A stretch of 7,546 bases of DNA, taken from positions 1 through 7,546 of the forward strand of contig JAGRMK010000087.1 in NCBI GenBank assembly GCA_020441345.1, given 5' to 3'. The DNA is from Paracoccaceae bacterium (lineage in GTDB: Bacteria; Pseudomonadota; Alphaproteobacteria; Rhodobacterales; Rhodobacteraceae). The position numbers and the translations under genes were made by a program. Positions 1-5,632 of the stretch are shown piece after piece. The notes under the pieces are model-generated. The model did no database searches. It saw nothing but the letters and a program-made list of their open reading frames with translations, and was not told the origin of the DNA. How positions within the stretch are numbered: position 1 is the stretch's first letter; every line of letters starts with the position of its first letter.

Positions 1-351
1 CTGTTCGGGATTTGCCTTGGCCACCAGATGCTGGCGCTGGCCGCAGGAGCGAAAACGGCCAAGATGTTCCAGGGCCATCGCGGAGCGAACCATCCGGTCA
101 AGCGCCTCGACGACGGCGTTGTCGAGATCACCTCGATGAACCACGGGTTCACCGTGGATAGCCAGACCCTGCCTGAGGGCGTGCTGGAAACCCATGTCTC
201 GTTGTTCGACGGCTCGAACTGCGGCATCCGCATGGCGGACCGCCCGGTGTTCTCGGTGCAATACCACCCCGAGGCCAGCCCGGGTCCGCAAGACAGCTAT
301 TACCTGTTCGAACGCTTCGCAGCCGCGATGGCGGCGAGAAAAGCGGCCTGA
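1..351 (+). CDS. carA: Carbamoyl-phosphate synthase small (glutaminase) subunit, C-terminal part
   Basis: The reading frame is open from base 1 and ends at TGA 349-351, giving the last 116 residues of the protein; the start lies outside the window. CarA hydrolyses glutamine and channels ammonia to CarB, which makes carbamoyl phosphate for pyrimidines and arginine in the cytoplasm. What is visible is most of the class I glutamine amidotransferase domain. The nucleophile motif GICLGHQ has its Cys codon at 13-15. A conserved SMNHGF segment follows, and the QYHPEASPGP motif supplies the catalytic His (265-267) and Glu (271-273). The C-terminal tail DSYYLFERF is typical of CarA. All three triad residues are present, so the gene looks intact where seen. 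The SPGP sequence after HPEA favours CarA over GuaA or other GATases. No clear terminator with a T-tract follows the stop. Confidence 0.96.
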   Translation: MFGICLGHQMLALAAGAKTAKMFQGHRGANHPVKRLDDGVVEITSMNHGFTVDSQTLPEGVLETHVSLFDGSNCGIRMADRPVFSVQYHPEASPGPQDSYYLFERFAAAMAARKAA

Positions 352-372
352 TCCCCGCGCGATAGCGCCGCC

Positions 373-389
373 GTTAACCAGCCGTTAAC
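373..389 (+). promoter_or_regulatory. Predicted CtrA-binding box upstream of the glycosyltransferase
   Basis: The sequence GTTAACCAGCCGTTAAC contains TTAA-N7-TTAAC, the classical CtrA consensus, and equally TTAAC-N5-GTTAAC, the form described for Rhodobacterales. Both half sites are perfect, and the element can also be read as a tandem 11-bp repeat at 370-390. It lies in the only gap between carA and the glycosyltransferase, ending 46 bp before ATG 436. If CtrA bound over the -35 region, transcription would start near 415-420, leaving a short leader. I see no convincing -10 hexamer, and binding is inferred from sequence alone. Confidence 0.65.
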
Positions 390-435
390 CTCTTGTCCGC
401 AAACCTGAGCCCTTGCCCGCCGCGCGTGGGCCGGG

Positions 436-2418
436 ATGGGGTTGTGCATGGGCCTTGCGCTGGCAGGACGAACACGGGCGGACCGGGTCCGGGTGGGGGG
501 GACACCGCATCCCCCGGCGCGCGCCCGTGCCGAAGGTGCTCCGCTCGCGATGGGACTGCGCCCGATTGATACCGGCGCGGCCAAACCGCGTGTTCCGCTG
601 GGCACGATCCTGTTGCGGCACGGTGCGATCACCTCGGCCAATCTGATGCGGGCACTGGAAATCCAGACCCACCAGCAGGCGCGACTGGGCGACATCCTGC
701 GGGCGCATGGCTTTGCCACCGAAGAATCGGTGATCGCGGCCCTGGCAGAACAATTCGAAACCGCGGTAATCGACACCCAAGGCAGTCATCTGGACCCGCG
801 GCTGGTGGATCTGGTCGGCCCGCGGCGATGTCTGCAAATCGGATGCCTGCCCTGGGCCCGCGCCGGTTCCTGCACCCTGGTCGCCTGCGCGTCGCCCGAC
901 CGGTTCGCCGAACACCGCGTCGAGCTCGAGGCCGCGCTGGGCCCGGTGACGATGGGGGTGATCAGCGAAACCGCATTGCACGCGGCGCTGATCGGTTCGC
1001 GGCGCAACACATTGCGCTTGCTGGCCGAGACCTGCGTGACCGATGCGGAAAGCTGCCGCAACTGGAACGCCAGGCGGTTCAGCCGGTTGATGGCCGGCGC
1101 GCTGATCGGCGTTCTGACGGCCGTGGCACTGGCGCCACTGGCCTCGTTTCTGGCGTTGTTCGCCATCGTCGTGCTGGCGCTGACACTGGGCACCGCGATG
1201 AAGATCGCGGCGGCCGTCACCCAGGTGCGCGCCCGCGCCCGGCCCGCCGCTCTGCCGACCGGCAACACGTTGGCCTTTCCGGTCCGCAAACCGCCCGTGT
1301 CGATCATGGTGCCCTTGTTTCGCGAACCCGACATCGCACCGCGCCTGGTCCGGCGGTTGGGGGCGATCAACTATCCGCGCGAATTGCTGGATGTGATGCT
1401 GGTCGTCGAGGAAGACGATCACCTGACCCGCGACGCGCTGGCGGCCAGCGGCCTGCCACACTGGATGCGGGTAATCCCGGTCCCCGATTCGGACCTGCGC
1501 ACCAAGCCGCGCGCACTGAACTACGCGCTTAATTTCGCCCGCGGCACCATCGTCGGGGTCTACGACGCCGAAGATGCACCCGCCTCGGACCAGTTGCATC
1601 GCGTGGTCGACCGTTTCGCGCAAAGCGGCCCGGATCTGGCGTGTATTCAGGGGGTTCTGGATTATTACAACCCGCGCACCAACTGGCTGAGCCGGTGCTT
1701 CACCATCGAATATGCCGCGTGGTTTCGCCTCATGCTGCCGGGGCTTGAAAAGCTGGGTCTGGTGGTGCCTCTGGGGGGCACGACCTTGTTCTTCCGGCAT
1801 GAAATCCTGGAAAAACTGGGGGGATGGGACGCCCATAATGTCACCGAAGACGCAGATCTGGGCCTGCGCCTGGCGCGGCACGGCTACCGCACAGAATTGC
1901 TGGAAACCGTCACGCTGGAAGAGGCCAATTGCCGCGTCTGGCCCTGGATCAAGCAACGCTCACGCTGGCTCAAGGGTTACGCGATGACCTATGCCGTTCA
2001 TATGCGCGATCCACGCACCCTGTGGCGGCAACTGGGGGCCTGGCGCTTCGCTGGCGTGCAGGTGCTGTTTCTCGGAACGCTGATCCAGTTCCTGCTGGCG
2101 CCGATCCTGTGGAGCTTCTGGATCATGCTGTTCGGCTTTGGCCACCCGCTGATCGCAGCCCTGCCGGGCTGGGTCTTGCCGGCAATTGCCGGGATCTTTC
2201 TTTTGGCCGAGGTCTCGGGTCTGGCGATCAACATCGCCGCCCTGCGCGCGCCCGAACACCGGTTCTTGCGCCTCTGGGCGATCACCTTGCACGCCTATTT
2301 TCCGCTTGCCGCCGTTGCCGCCTATAAGGGCTGCTGGGAAATGATCACCAGCCCGTTCTACTGGGACAAGACGCAGCACGGCATCCACGACACCGGGTCG
2401 GCAAAACACGAAACCTGA
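436..2418 (+). CDS. Membrane family-2 glycosyltransferase with N-terminal MshEN (c-di-GMP-binding) domain
   Basis: A 660-residue inner-membrane protein predicted to polymerise or transfer sugars for a surface polysaccharide. In order: an Arg/Pro/Gly-rich N-terminus (1-50); two 24-residue MshEN motifs (54-77 and 83-106); a soluble linker; a hydrophobic hairpin (about 217-260); a cytoplasmic GT-A domain (about 285-520); and three C-terminal membrane segments (about 539-562, 573-600, 612-630). Catalytic signatures are EEDD (325-328), DAED (377-380), TEDAD (470-474) and QRSRW (507-511), the Q-x-x-R-W motif of processive GT2 enzymes such as cellulose or hyaluronan synthases. The start is uncertain. 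ATG 436 and ATG 448 lack a good ribosome site; ATG 550 (residue 39) has GAAGG 13 nt upstream and would still keep both MshEN motifs. The gene stands alone on its strand, convergent with the GntR regulator. The sugar and acceptor cannot be deduced. Confidence 0.9.
   Translation: MGLCMGLALAGRTRADRVRVGGTPHPPARARAEGAPLAMGLRPIDTGAAKPRVPLGTILLRHGAITSANLMRALEIQTHQQARLGDILRAHGFATEESVIAALAEQFETAVIDTQGSHLDPRLVDLVGPRRCLQIGCLPWARAGSCTLVACASPDRFAEHRVELEAALGPVTMGVISETALHAALIGSRRNTLRLLAETCVTDAESCRNWNARRFSRLMAGALIGVLTAVALAPLASFLALFAIVVLALTLGTAMKIAAAVTQVRARARPAALPTGNTLAFPVRKPPVSIMVPLFREPDIAPRLVRRLGAINYPRELLDVMLVVEEDDHLTRDALAASGLPHWMRVIPVPDSDLRTKPRALNYALNFARGTIVGVYDAEDAPASDQLHRVVDRFAQSGPDLACIQGVLDYYNPRTNWLSRCFTIEYAAWFRLMLPGLEKLGLVVPLGGTTLFFRHEILEKLGGWDAHNVTEDADLGLRLARHGYRTELLETVTLEEANCRVWPWIKQRSRWLKGYAMTYAVHMRDPRTLWRQLGAWRFAGVQVLFLGTLIQFLLAPILWSFWIMLFGFGHPLIAALPGWVLPAIAGIFLLAEVSGLAINIAALRAPEHRFLRLWAITLHAYFPLAAVAAYKGCWEMITSPFYWDKTQHGIHDTGSAKHET
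595..753 (+). other. Tandem MshEN c-di-GMP-binding motifs within the glycosyltransferase
   Basis: Residues 54-77 and 83-106 each fit the published 24-residue MshEN pattern: (R)LG at positions 1-3, hydrophobic at 6, G at 10, L/V at 17, L at 21 and Q at 24. They are separated by exactly five residues (THQQA), the spacing known from the MshE ATPase, where the two motifs together hold one c-di-GMP. Motif 2 has the full RLG; motif 1 reads PLG, so the first Arg is lost. The domain is often annotated as a type II secretion ATPase N-terminal domain, but no ATPase follows here. Confidence 0.75.
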
Positions 2419-2423
2419 GCCAA

Positions 2424-3080
2424 TCAGACCCGCTTGCGTGACCGATCCCCGGATTCCAGCTTCAGCCGCGTTTCGAACGCGCGCGAGATGTGATCGCGCA
2501 ACGCCCGGTCCGCCGCCTCACCATCGCCCCGCGCGATGGCATCCACCATGGCCGCGTGTTCCTCGAGCGCGGCCTGTCCCCGCCCCTCGGCCTCGAGCGA
2601 GGTCGTCGCCAGAAGCGCCATCGACCGGTGCACAAGATCGAGCTGCTGGATCAGGAACCGGTTGTGCGAGGCCAGGTGAATCTGCTTGTGAAACCGCTTG
2701 TTTGCCCGGCTCAGCGCGCGCGGGTCATGGATCAGCGCGCGGTCTTGCGCAACCATGTCATGCAGCACCCGCACCTCTTCGACCGTCGCGTGCTTGGCCG
2801 CCAGCCGCGCCGCCAACCCCTCCAGCTCGGCGCGCACGGTGTAAAGCTCGGCCAACTGGTTGTGGTCCAGAGACGCCACAATCAGCGAGCGCCCGTCGCG
2901 GGTCAGAAGCGATTGCGTTTCCAACCGCTGCAAGGCTTCGCGAATGGGTGTGCGCGAAACGCCAAAACGCTCGGCCAACTCGGATTCGACCAACCGGTCG
3001 CCTGGTTTGTAAACGCCGTCATCGATCGCCTGAAGGATCAGCGAATAGGCGTCGAGCGAGGTCTGGCGCGTATCGGTCAT
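2424..3080 (-). CDS. GntR-family transcriptional regulator, FadR/FCD subfamily
   Basis: A 218-residue cytoplasmic DNA-binding protein. The winged helix-turn-helix occupies about residues 8-70, with the GntR signature ERFGVSRTPIREALQRL at 38-54. The C-terminal all-helical FCD effector domain spans about 75-205. Its usual metal and ligand residues are recognisable as N127 and H131 (NKRFH), H175 (EEHAAMV) and H197 (RDHIS); Asn replaces the more common Asp, a frequent variant. FCD regulators usually sense small carboxylates, but the effector cannot be told here. I chose ATG at 3080 because the reading frame upstream offers only a TTG (3113) and the GntR domain begins right after 3080. A GAGGGG lies 13 nt upstream, rather far for a ribosome site. 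The gene is divergent from the HAD phosphatase and may control it or itself through the shared 112-bp region. It ends 5 bp from the convergent glycosyltransferase stop. Confidence 0.92.
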   Translation of the reverse strand: MTDTRQTSLDAYSLILQAIDDGVYKPGDRLVESELAERFGVSRTPIREALQRLETQSLLTRDGRSLIVASLDHNQLAELYTVRAELEGLAARLAAKHATVEEVRVLHDMVAQDRALIHDPRALSRANKRFHKQIHLASHNRFLIQQLDLVHRSMALLATTSLEAEGRGQAALEEHAAMVDAIARGDGEAADRALRDHISRAFETRLKLESGDRSRKRV

Positions 3081-3092
3081 GGTCGGTTCATA

Positions 3093-3111
3093 GCCCCTCA
3101 CAAGGAGGGGC
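3093..3111. promoter_or_regulatory. Inverted repeat in the GntR/HAD divergent promoter region
   Basis: GCCCCTC-ACAAG-GAGGGGC is a perfect 7-bp inverted repeat with a 5-nt spacer, 12 bp upstream of the regulator's ATG. It could be an operator for the GntR protein or a hairpin in its own leader that would sequester the GAGGGG ribosome-site-like sequence. It does not resemble the FadR-type TGGTNNNACCA operator, so the operator reading is weak. Confidence 0.35.
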
Positions 3112-3192
3112 AAGACTAGTGGCCTGCTGCGCGCCTGAAAAGCCCTGTTTCACGTCGCTTGCGCCCGTTGCGGCTTCAGGCTAGCTGACCTT

Positions 3193-3834
3193 ATGCACAC
3201 TGCACCGTTCCAGAACGTCGAGACCTGGGTCTTTGACCTCGACAACACGCTTTATCCGCCGCACATGCGCCTGTTCGATCAGATCGACGCCCGCATGACG
3301 TCTTTCGTGATGCGCATTACCGGGGCCGATCCGGTCGAAGCCGACCATCTGCGCAAGAAATACTGGCTTGACTATGGCACGACGCTGGCCGGGTTGATGG
3401 CCCATCACGCCGTCGATCCCGTGCCTTATCTGGTCGAGGTGCACGACATCGACTTTTCGGTGCTCGCGCCCGACCCCGCGCTGCGCGCCGGCATTGCCCG
3501 GCTTGCCGGCCGACGGATCGTCTACACCAACGGCTCCGCGCCCTATGCAAGACAGGTCATCACCGCGCGCGGGCTCGACGGCGTGTTCGACGCGGTTTAC
3601 GGTGTCGAGGACGCCGACTATCACCCCAAGCCGCAAGAACAGGCCTTTGCCCGCGTTTTTACCCGTGACGGGCTGGACCCGACCAGGGCGGTCATGTTCG
3701 AAGACGACCCGCGCAACCTGAAAGTGCCGCACGCGCTGGGCATGCGCACCGTCCTGGTCACGCCCGAGGTCGAAACCCACCCGCATGTGCACCATCACAC
3801 CAGCGATCTGGCCGGGTTTCTCAGCCGGCTCTAG
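3193..3834 (+). CDS. HAD-superfamily pyrimidine 5'-nucleotidase
   Basis: A 213-residue soluble hydrolase expected to dephosphorylate nucleoside monophosphates, most likely UMP or CMP. All four HAD motifs are present. Motif I is FDLDNTLYP, with nucleophile D15 and acid/base D17. Motif II is YTNG, with T112 and N113. Motif III is K146 in HPKP. Motif IV is FEDDPRNL, with E170, D171 and D172. The alpha-helical C1 cap lies between motifs I and II, about residues 22-95. DLDNTLYPP and YTNG are the marks of the bacterial and fungal pyrimidine 5'-nucleotidase group (yeast SDT1-like). ATG 3193 places motif I close to the N-terminus, as is usual; no strong ribosome site precedes it. The carA gene 3 kb away belongs to pyrimidine synthesis, but no operon links them. 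The exact substrate is inferred from family, and other phosphomonoesters are possible. Confidence 0.88.
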   Translation: MHTAPFQNVETWVFDLDNTLYPPHMRLFDQIDARMTSFVMRITGADPVEADHLRKKYWLDYGTTLAGLMAHHAVDPVPYLVEVHDIDFSVLAPDPALRAGIARLAGRRIVYTNGSAPYARQVITARGLDGVFDAVYGVEDADYHPKPQEQAFARVFTRDGLDPTRAVMFEDDPRNLKVPHALGMRTVLVTPEVETHPHVHHHTSDLAGFLSRL

Positions 3835-3842
3835 GCGCGCGC

Positions 3843-3863
3843 CCTGCGTCCTTGAGGCGCAGG
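3843..3863 (+). terminator. Weak stem-loop after the nucleotidase gene
   Basis: CCTGCG and CGCAGG (3843-3848 and 3858-3863) pair, with a T-G and a C-G pair closing a CTTGA loop. It starts 9 bp after the TAG stop. There is no T-tract, so rho-independent termination is doubtful, and hairpins like this are common in such GC-rich DNA. Confidence 0.25.
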
Positions 3864-3953
3864 CGACGCGTTGCCACAGCGCGGCAATCCGCCCGATGGC
3901 GCACGTCGCGTGAAAAACCATATCCGCGTTACACCATTAACCCGGAGACACAC

Positions 3954-4193
3954 ATGGCCACCGCCGATACCTTCGCCCCCCGCTCGCCCCTGGTCTATCG
4001 CCTGCCCATCCTCGGCGCGATTGCCCGGGAACTGGCCGAAGGGGACGCAGATTTCCCGCTTTACCTGATCCTCGCCCTGGTCTCGGCCTGGGGCTGCGCG
4101 ATCGTGCTCTGGGGCCTGCCCGCGCTCGCCCTGCCCGCCGTCGCCCTGGCGCCGATGATCCTGGTGCTGCTGGTCGCGATTACCCGCGGCTGA
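3954..4193 (+). CDS. Small two-helix inner-membrane protein of unknown function
   Basis: A 79-residue protein I do not recognise. Residues 1-35 are polar (MATADTFAPRSPLVYRLP...) with an acidic GDAD patch. Two hydrophobic segments follow, about 36-54 (LYLILALVSAWGCAIVLWGL) and 57-76, ending in a short TRG tail. This predicts a hairpin with both ends on the same side, probably the cytoplasm. The start at ATG 3954 is supported by GGAG at 3944-3947 with a 6-nt spacing. The frame is open further upstream to an ATG at 3852, but that extension is Arg-rich, lacks a ribosome site and reads through the intergenic region. The gene lies 119 bp after the nucleotidase and 84 bp before the flavin hydroxylase on the same strand, so it may share a transcript with the latter. 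A short TTAACC at 3937-3942 is only a half CtrA site. Confidence 0.75.
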   Translation: MATADTFAPRSPLVYRLPILGAIARELAEGDADFPLYLILALVSAWGCAIVLWGLPALALPAVALAPMILVLLVAITRG

Positions 4194-4277
4194 CCGATCC
4201 CGACGACGCGGCGCCCTGCCATATCGCGCTCGGCGCCGTGATGCGGTAAACAGACGCGAACAAGGCGAGGGAACAAG

Positions 4278-5468
4278 ATGCGCGAGTCGGTCGATATCCT
4301 GATCTCGGGCGGGGGCGTGGCCGGGCTGGCCGCCGCCGCCGCCTTCGGCAGCGCGGGCTATCGCGTGATCATCGTCGACCCCGCCCCGCCGATCACCGAG
4401 AGCACAGCTCCCGGAGCCGACCTGCGCACCACGGCCTTCCTGCAACCCTCGATCCCGGTTCTGACCGCGGCCGGGCTCTGGCCACGGCTCGAACCCTATG
4501 CGATGCCCCTGCAGGTCATGCGGATCGTCGATGCGGGCGGCGCAGAGCCCGTCGCCCGAATCACGCATGATTTCGACGCCGCCGATGTCTCTGCCCAACC
4601 CTTCGGCTGGAACCTGCCGAACTGGCTCTTGCGCCGCGAGTTCGTGGCTCGCCTCCACGACCTTCCCAATGTCGATTTCCGCCCGGGCGTCGCCACGCGG
4701 CGACTGCTCACCCGCGAGACCGAAGCCTTGGTGACCTTGTCGGATGGGGCGCAAATCGGCGCAAAGCTGCTGGTCGCCGCAGATGGCCGTCATTCACCGG
4801 TCCGCAAGGCGCTGGGGATCGGCGTGACAACGACGCGCTATGGACAAAAAGCGCTGGCCTTTGCCGTTACGCACCCCGATCCGCACAACAATGTCTCGAC
4901 CGAGGTGCACCGCTCGGGCGGGCCCTTCACCCTCGTGCCGCTTCCCGATCACCAGGGGAAACCTTGCTCCGCGGTTGTCTGGATGGACACCGGCCCGGCG
5001 ATCGAACGCCTGAAATCCCTGCCCCGCGACGCCTTCGAGGCCGAAATGAACATCCGGTCCTGCGGGTTGTTCGGCTGGCTGGAACAGGCCTCGCCGCTGA
5101 CCGTCTGGCCGATCATCACCCAGCACGCCGAGCGGCTGACCGGCCAGCGCACCGCGTTGATGGCCGAGGCTGCACATGTCATGCCCCCGATCGGTGCGCA
5201 GGGGCTGAACATGAGCCTGAGCGACCTGTCGGCGCTTGTCGATCTGAGCACGCCCGACAGCATCGGCACCCGGGCCATGTTGAACGCCTATCAGCGGCAG
5301 CGCTGGCCTGACATCAAACTGCGCCTCGCAGGCATCGACGCCCTGAACCGGGCCTCGATGATCGAGAGCCGCCCGCTGCGCGATGCGCGCGCCGGGGCGC
5401 TGAACGCGCTTTATTCCCTGACTCCGGTCCGACGCGGCCTGATGCAACTGGGCATCGGCATGCGCTGA
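4278..5468 (+). CDS. UbiH/UbiF-family FAD-dependent hydroxylase (ubiquinone biosynthesis)
   Basis: A 396-residue flavoprotein monooxygenase of the group that hydroxylates the ubiquinone ring using FAD, NAD(P)H and O2, acting at the membrane with the other Ubi enzymes. The N-terminal Rossmann motif is G11-x-G13-x-x-G16, followed by a strand ending in VD34. The family's DG motif is at D169-G170 (AADGRHSPVRKALG). The second FAD motif normally reads GDAAHxxxPxxGQGLN; here it is AEAAHVMPPIGAQGLN (296-311), keeping the His, Pro and GLN but replacing Gly-Asp with Ala-Glu. The start is well supported: GAGGGA at 4267-4272, 5 nt before ATG. Length is normal for the family. Alphaproteobacteria use UbiH, UbiL, UbiM and related hydroxylases, and which ring carbon this one attacks cannot be assigned from sequence. 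A less likely alternative is another small-molecule monooxygenase. Confidence 0.88.
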   Translation: MRESVDILISGGGVAGLAAAAAFGSAGYRVIIVDPAPPITESTAPGADLRTTAFLQPSIPVLTAAGLWPRLEPYAMPLQVMRIVDAGGAEPVARITHDFDAADVSAQPFGWNLPNWLLRREFVARLHDLPNVDFRPGVATRRLLTRETEALVTLSDGAQIGAKLLVAADGRHSPVRKALGIGVTTTRYGQKALAFAVTHPDPHNNVSTEVHRSGGPFTLVPLPDHQGKPCSAVVWMDTGPAIERLKSLPRDAFEAEMNIRSCGLFGWLEQASPLTVWPIITQHAERLTGQRTALMAEAAHVMPPIGAQGLNMSLSDLSALVDLSTPDSIGTRAMLNAYQRQRWPDIKLRLAGIDALNRASMIESRPLRDARAGALNALYSLTPVRRGLMQLGIGMR

Positions 5469-5483
5469 ATCCGGCGTCGCACA

Positions 5484-5547
5484 GGGGGCTTTGCCCCCTC
5501 GCCGCTGCGCGGCTCACCCCCAGGATATTTTGGAGAGCAAAGACGGG
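5484..5547 (+). repeat. Intergenic repeat, copy A (forward)
   Basis: Modular: a hairpin GGGGGC-TTT-GCCCCC (5484-5498), a second hairpin GCCGC-TGC-GCGGC (5501-5513), an ACCCCC link and a 27-bp tail starting CAGGATATTTTGG (5521-5547). The tail matches the inverted copy B in 26 of 27 positions, the exception being C5538 against A5581. It begins 15 bp after the hydroxylase stop, so the first hairpin may act as its terminator, although no T-tract follows. The pattern resembles a family of palindromic repeats I recall as common between genes in Rhodobacteraceae; this is recollection, not a search result. Confidence 0.8.
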
Positions 5548-5549
5548 AA

Positions 5550-5564
5550 AATTTGAGTCAAATT
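5550..5564. repeat. AT-rich odd palindrome at the centre of the paired repeats
   Basis: AATTTGA-G-TCAAATT is a perfect 7-bp inverted repeat around G5557. It sits almost exactly at the midpoint (5559.5) of the 27-bp arms and is conspicuously AT-rich in GC-rich surroundings. It could be a loop-nucleating sequence of a cruciform or a protein-binding site. Confidence 0.6.
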
Positions 5565-5571
5565 GTCCGCG

Positions 5572-5629
5572 CCCGTCTTTACTCTCCAAAATATCCTGCG
5601 GGGGTCCGGGGGGCGCAAAGCCCCCCGGG
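5572..5629 (-). repeat. Intergenic repeat, copy B (inverted)
   Basis: Read on the minus strand this copy has the same order as copy A: a GGGGGGCTTTGCGCCCCCC hairpin, an ACCCCC link, then the 27-bp tail starting CAGGATATTTTGG (5598-5572). It lacks the second small hairpin of copy A (about 15 bp shorter) and has an extra GC before the tail. The pair of copies fills almost the entire 164-bp gap between the convergent genes. Confidence 0.8.
5606..5628 (-). terminator. Strong hairpin just after the DUF2783 gene
   Basis: CCGGGGGGC and GCCCCCCGG (5606-5614 and 5620-5628) form a perfect 9-bp GC stem with a 5-nt loop, starting 4 bp beyond the minus-strand TGA. It is well placed to end the flavin monooxygenase operon. 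The transcript after the stem has no U-run, so it may be a processing or stability hairpin, or depend on Rho. Confidence 0.5.
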
Positions 5630-5632
5630 ATT

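Noticed and set aside
370..390. Tandem 11-bp repeat (GCCGTTAACC twice) as an independent repeat element
   Set aside because: Fully explained by the two half sites of the predicted CtrA box.
385..1956. Long minus-strand reading frame (523 residues) opposite the glycosyltransferase
   Set aside because: Gln/Arg/His/Gly-rich composition with no recognisable domain, exactly opposite a well-supported GT2 gene; a typical high-GC antisense shadow.
2394..2432. CGGGTC...GACCCG inverted repeat around the convergent stops
   Set aside because: Only 6 bp with a 27-nt loop and no T-tract; expected by chance in this GC-rich sequence. Any terminators here would have to lie within the coding ends.
3078..3091. 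Tiny upstream frame (ATG AAC CGA CCA TGA) overlapping the regulator's ATG as ATGA
   Set aside because: The only ribosome-site-like sequence is 2 nt from its start, so translation is unlikely; probably coincidence.
3871..3887. TTGCC...GGCAA inverted repeat as an operator
   Set aside because: Only 5 bp, without an identifiable cognate regulator.
3926..3942. Possible second CtrA box upstream of the small membrane protein (TTACACCATTAACC)
   Set aside because: Only one TTAAC half site; the other is TTAC at the wrong spacing.
4209..4238. CGGCGCC...GGCGCCG inverted repeat before the hydroxylase gene
   Set aside because: Seven GC base pairs with a 16-nt loop and no T-tract or conserved feature; too weak to call a terminator or riboswitch.
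3831..4793. Minus-strand frame of 320 residues across the small membrane gene and the hydroxylase start
   Set aside because: Low-complexity Gly/Arg/Gln composition, no domain, and it spans two genes with good ribosome sites on the other strand.
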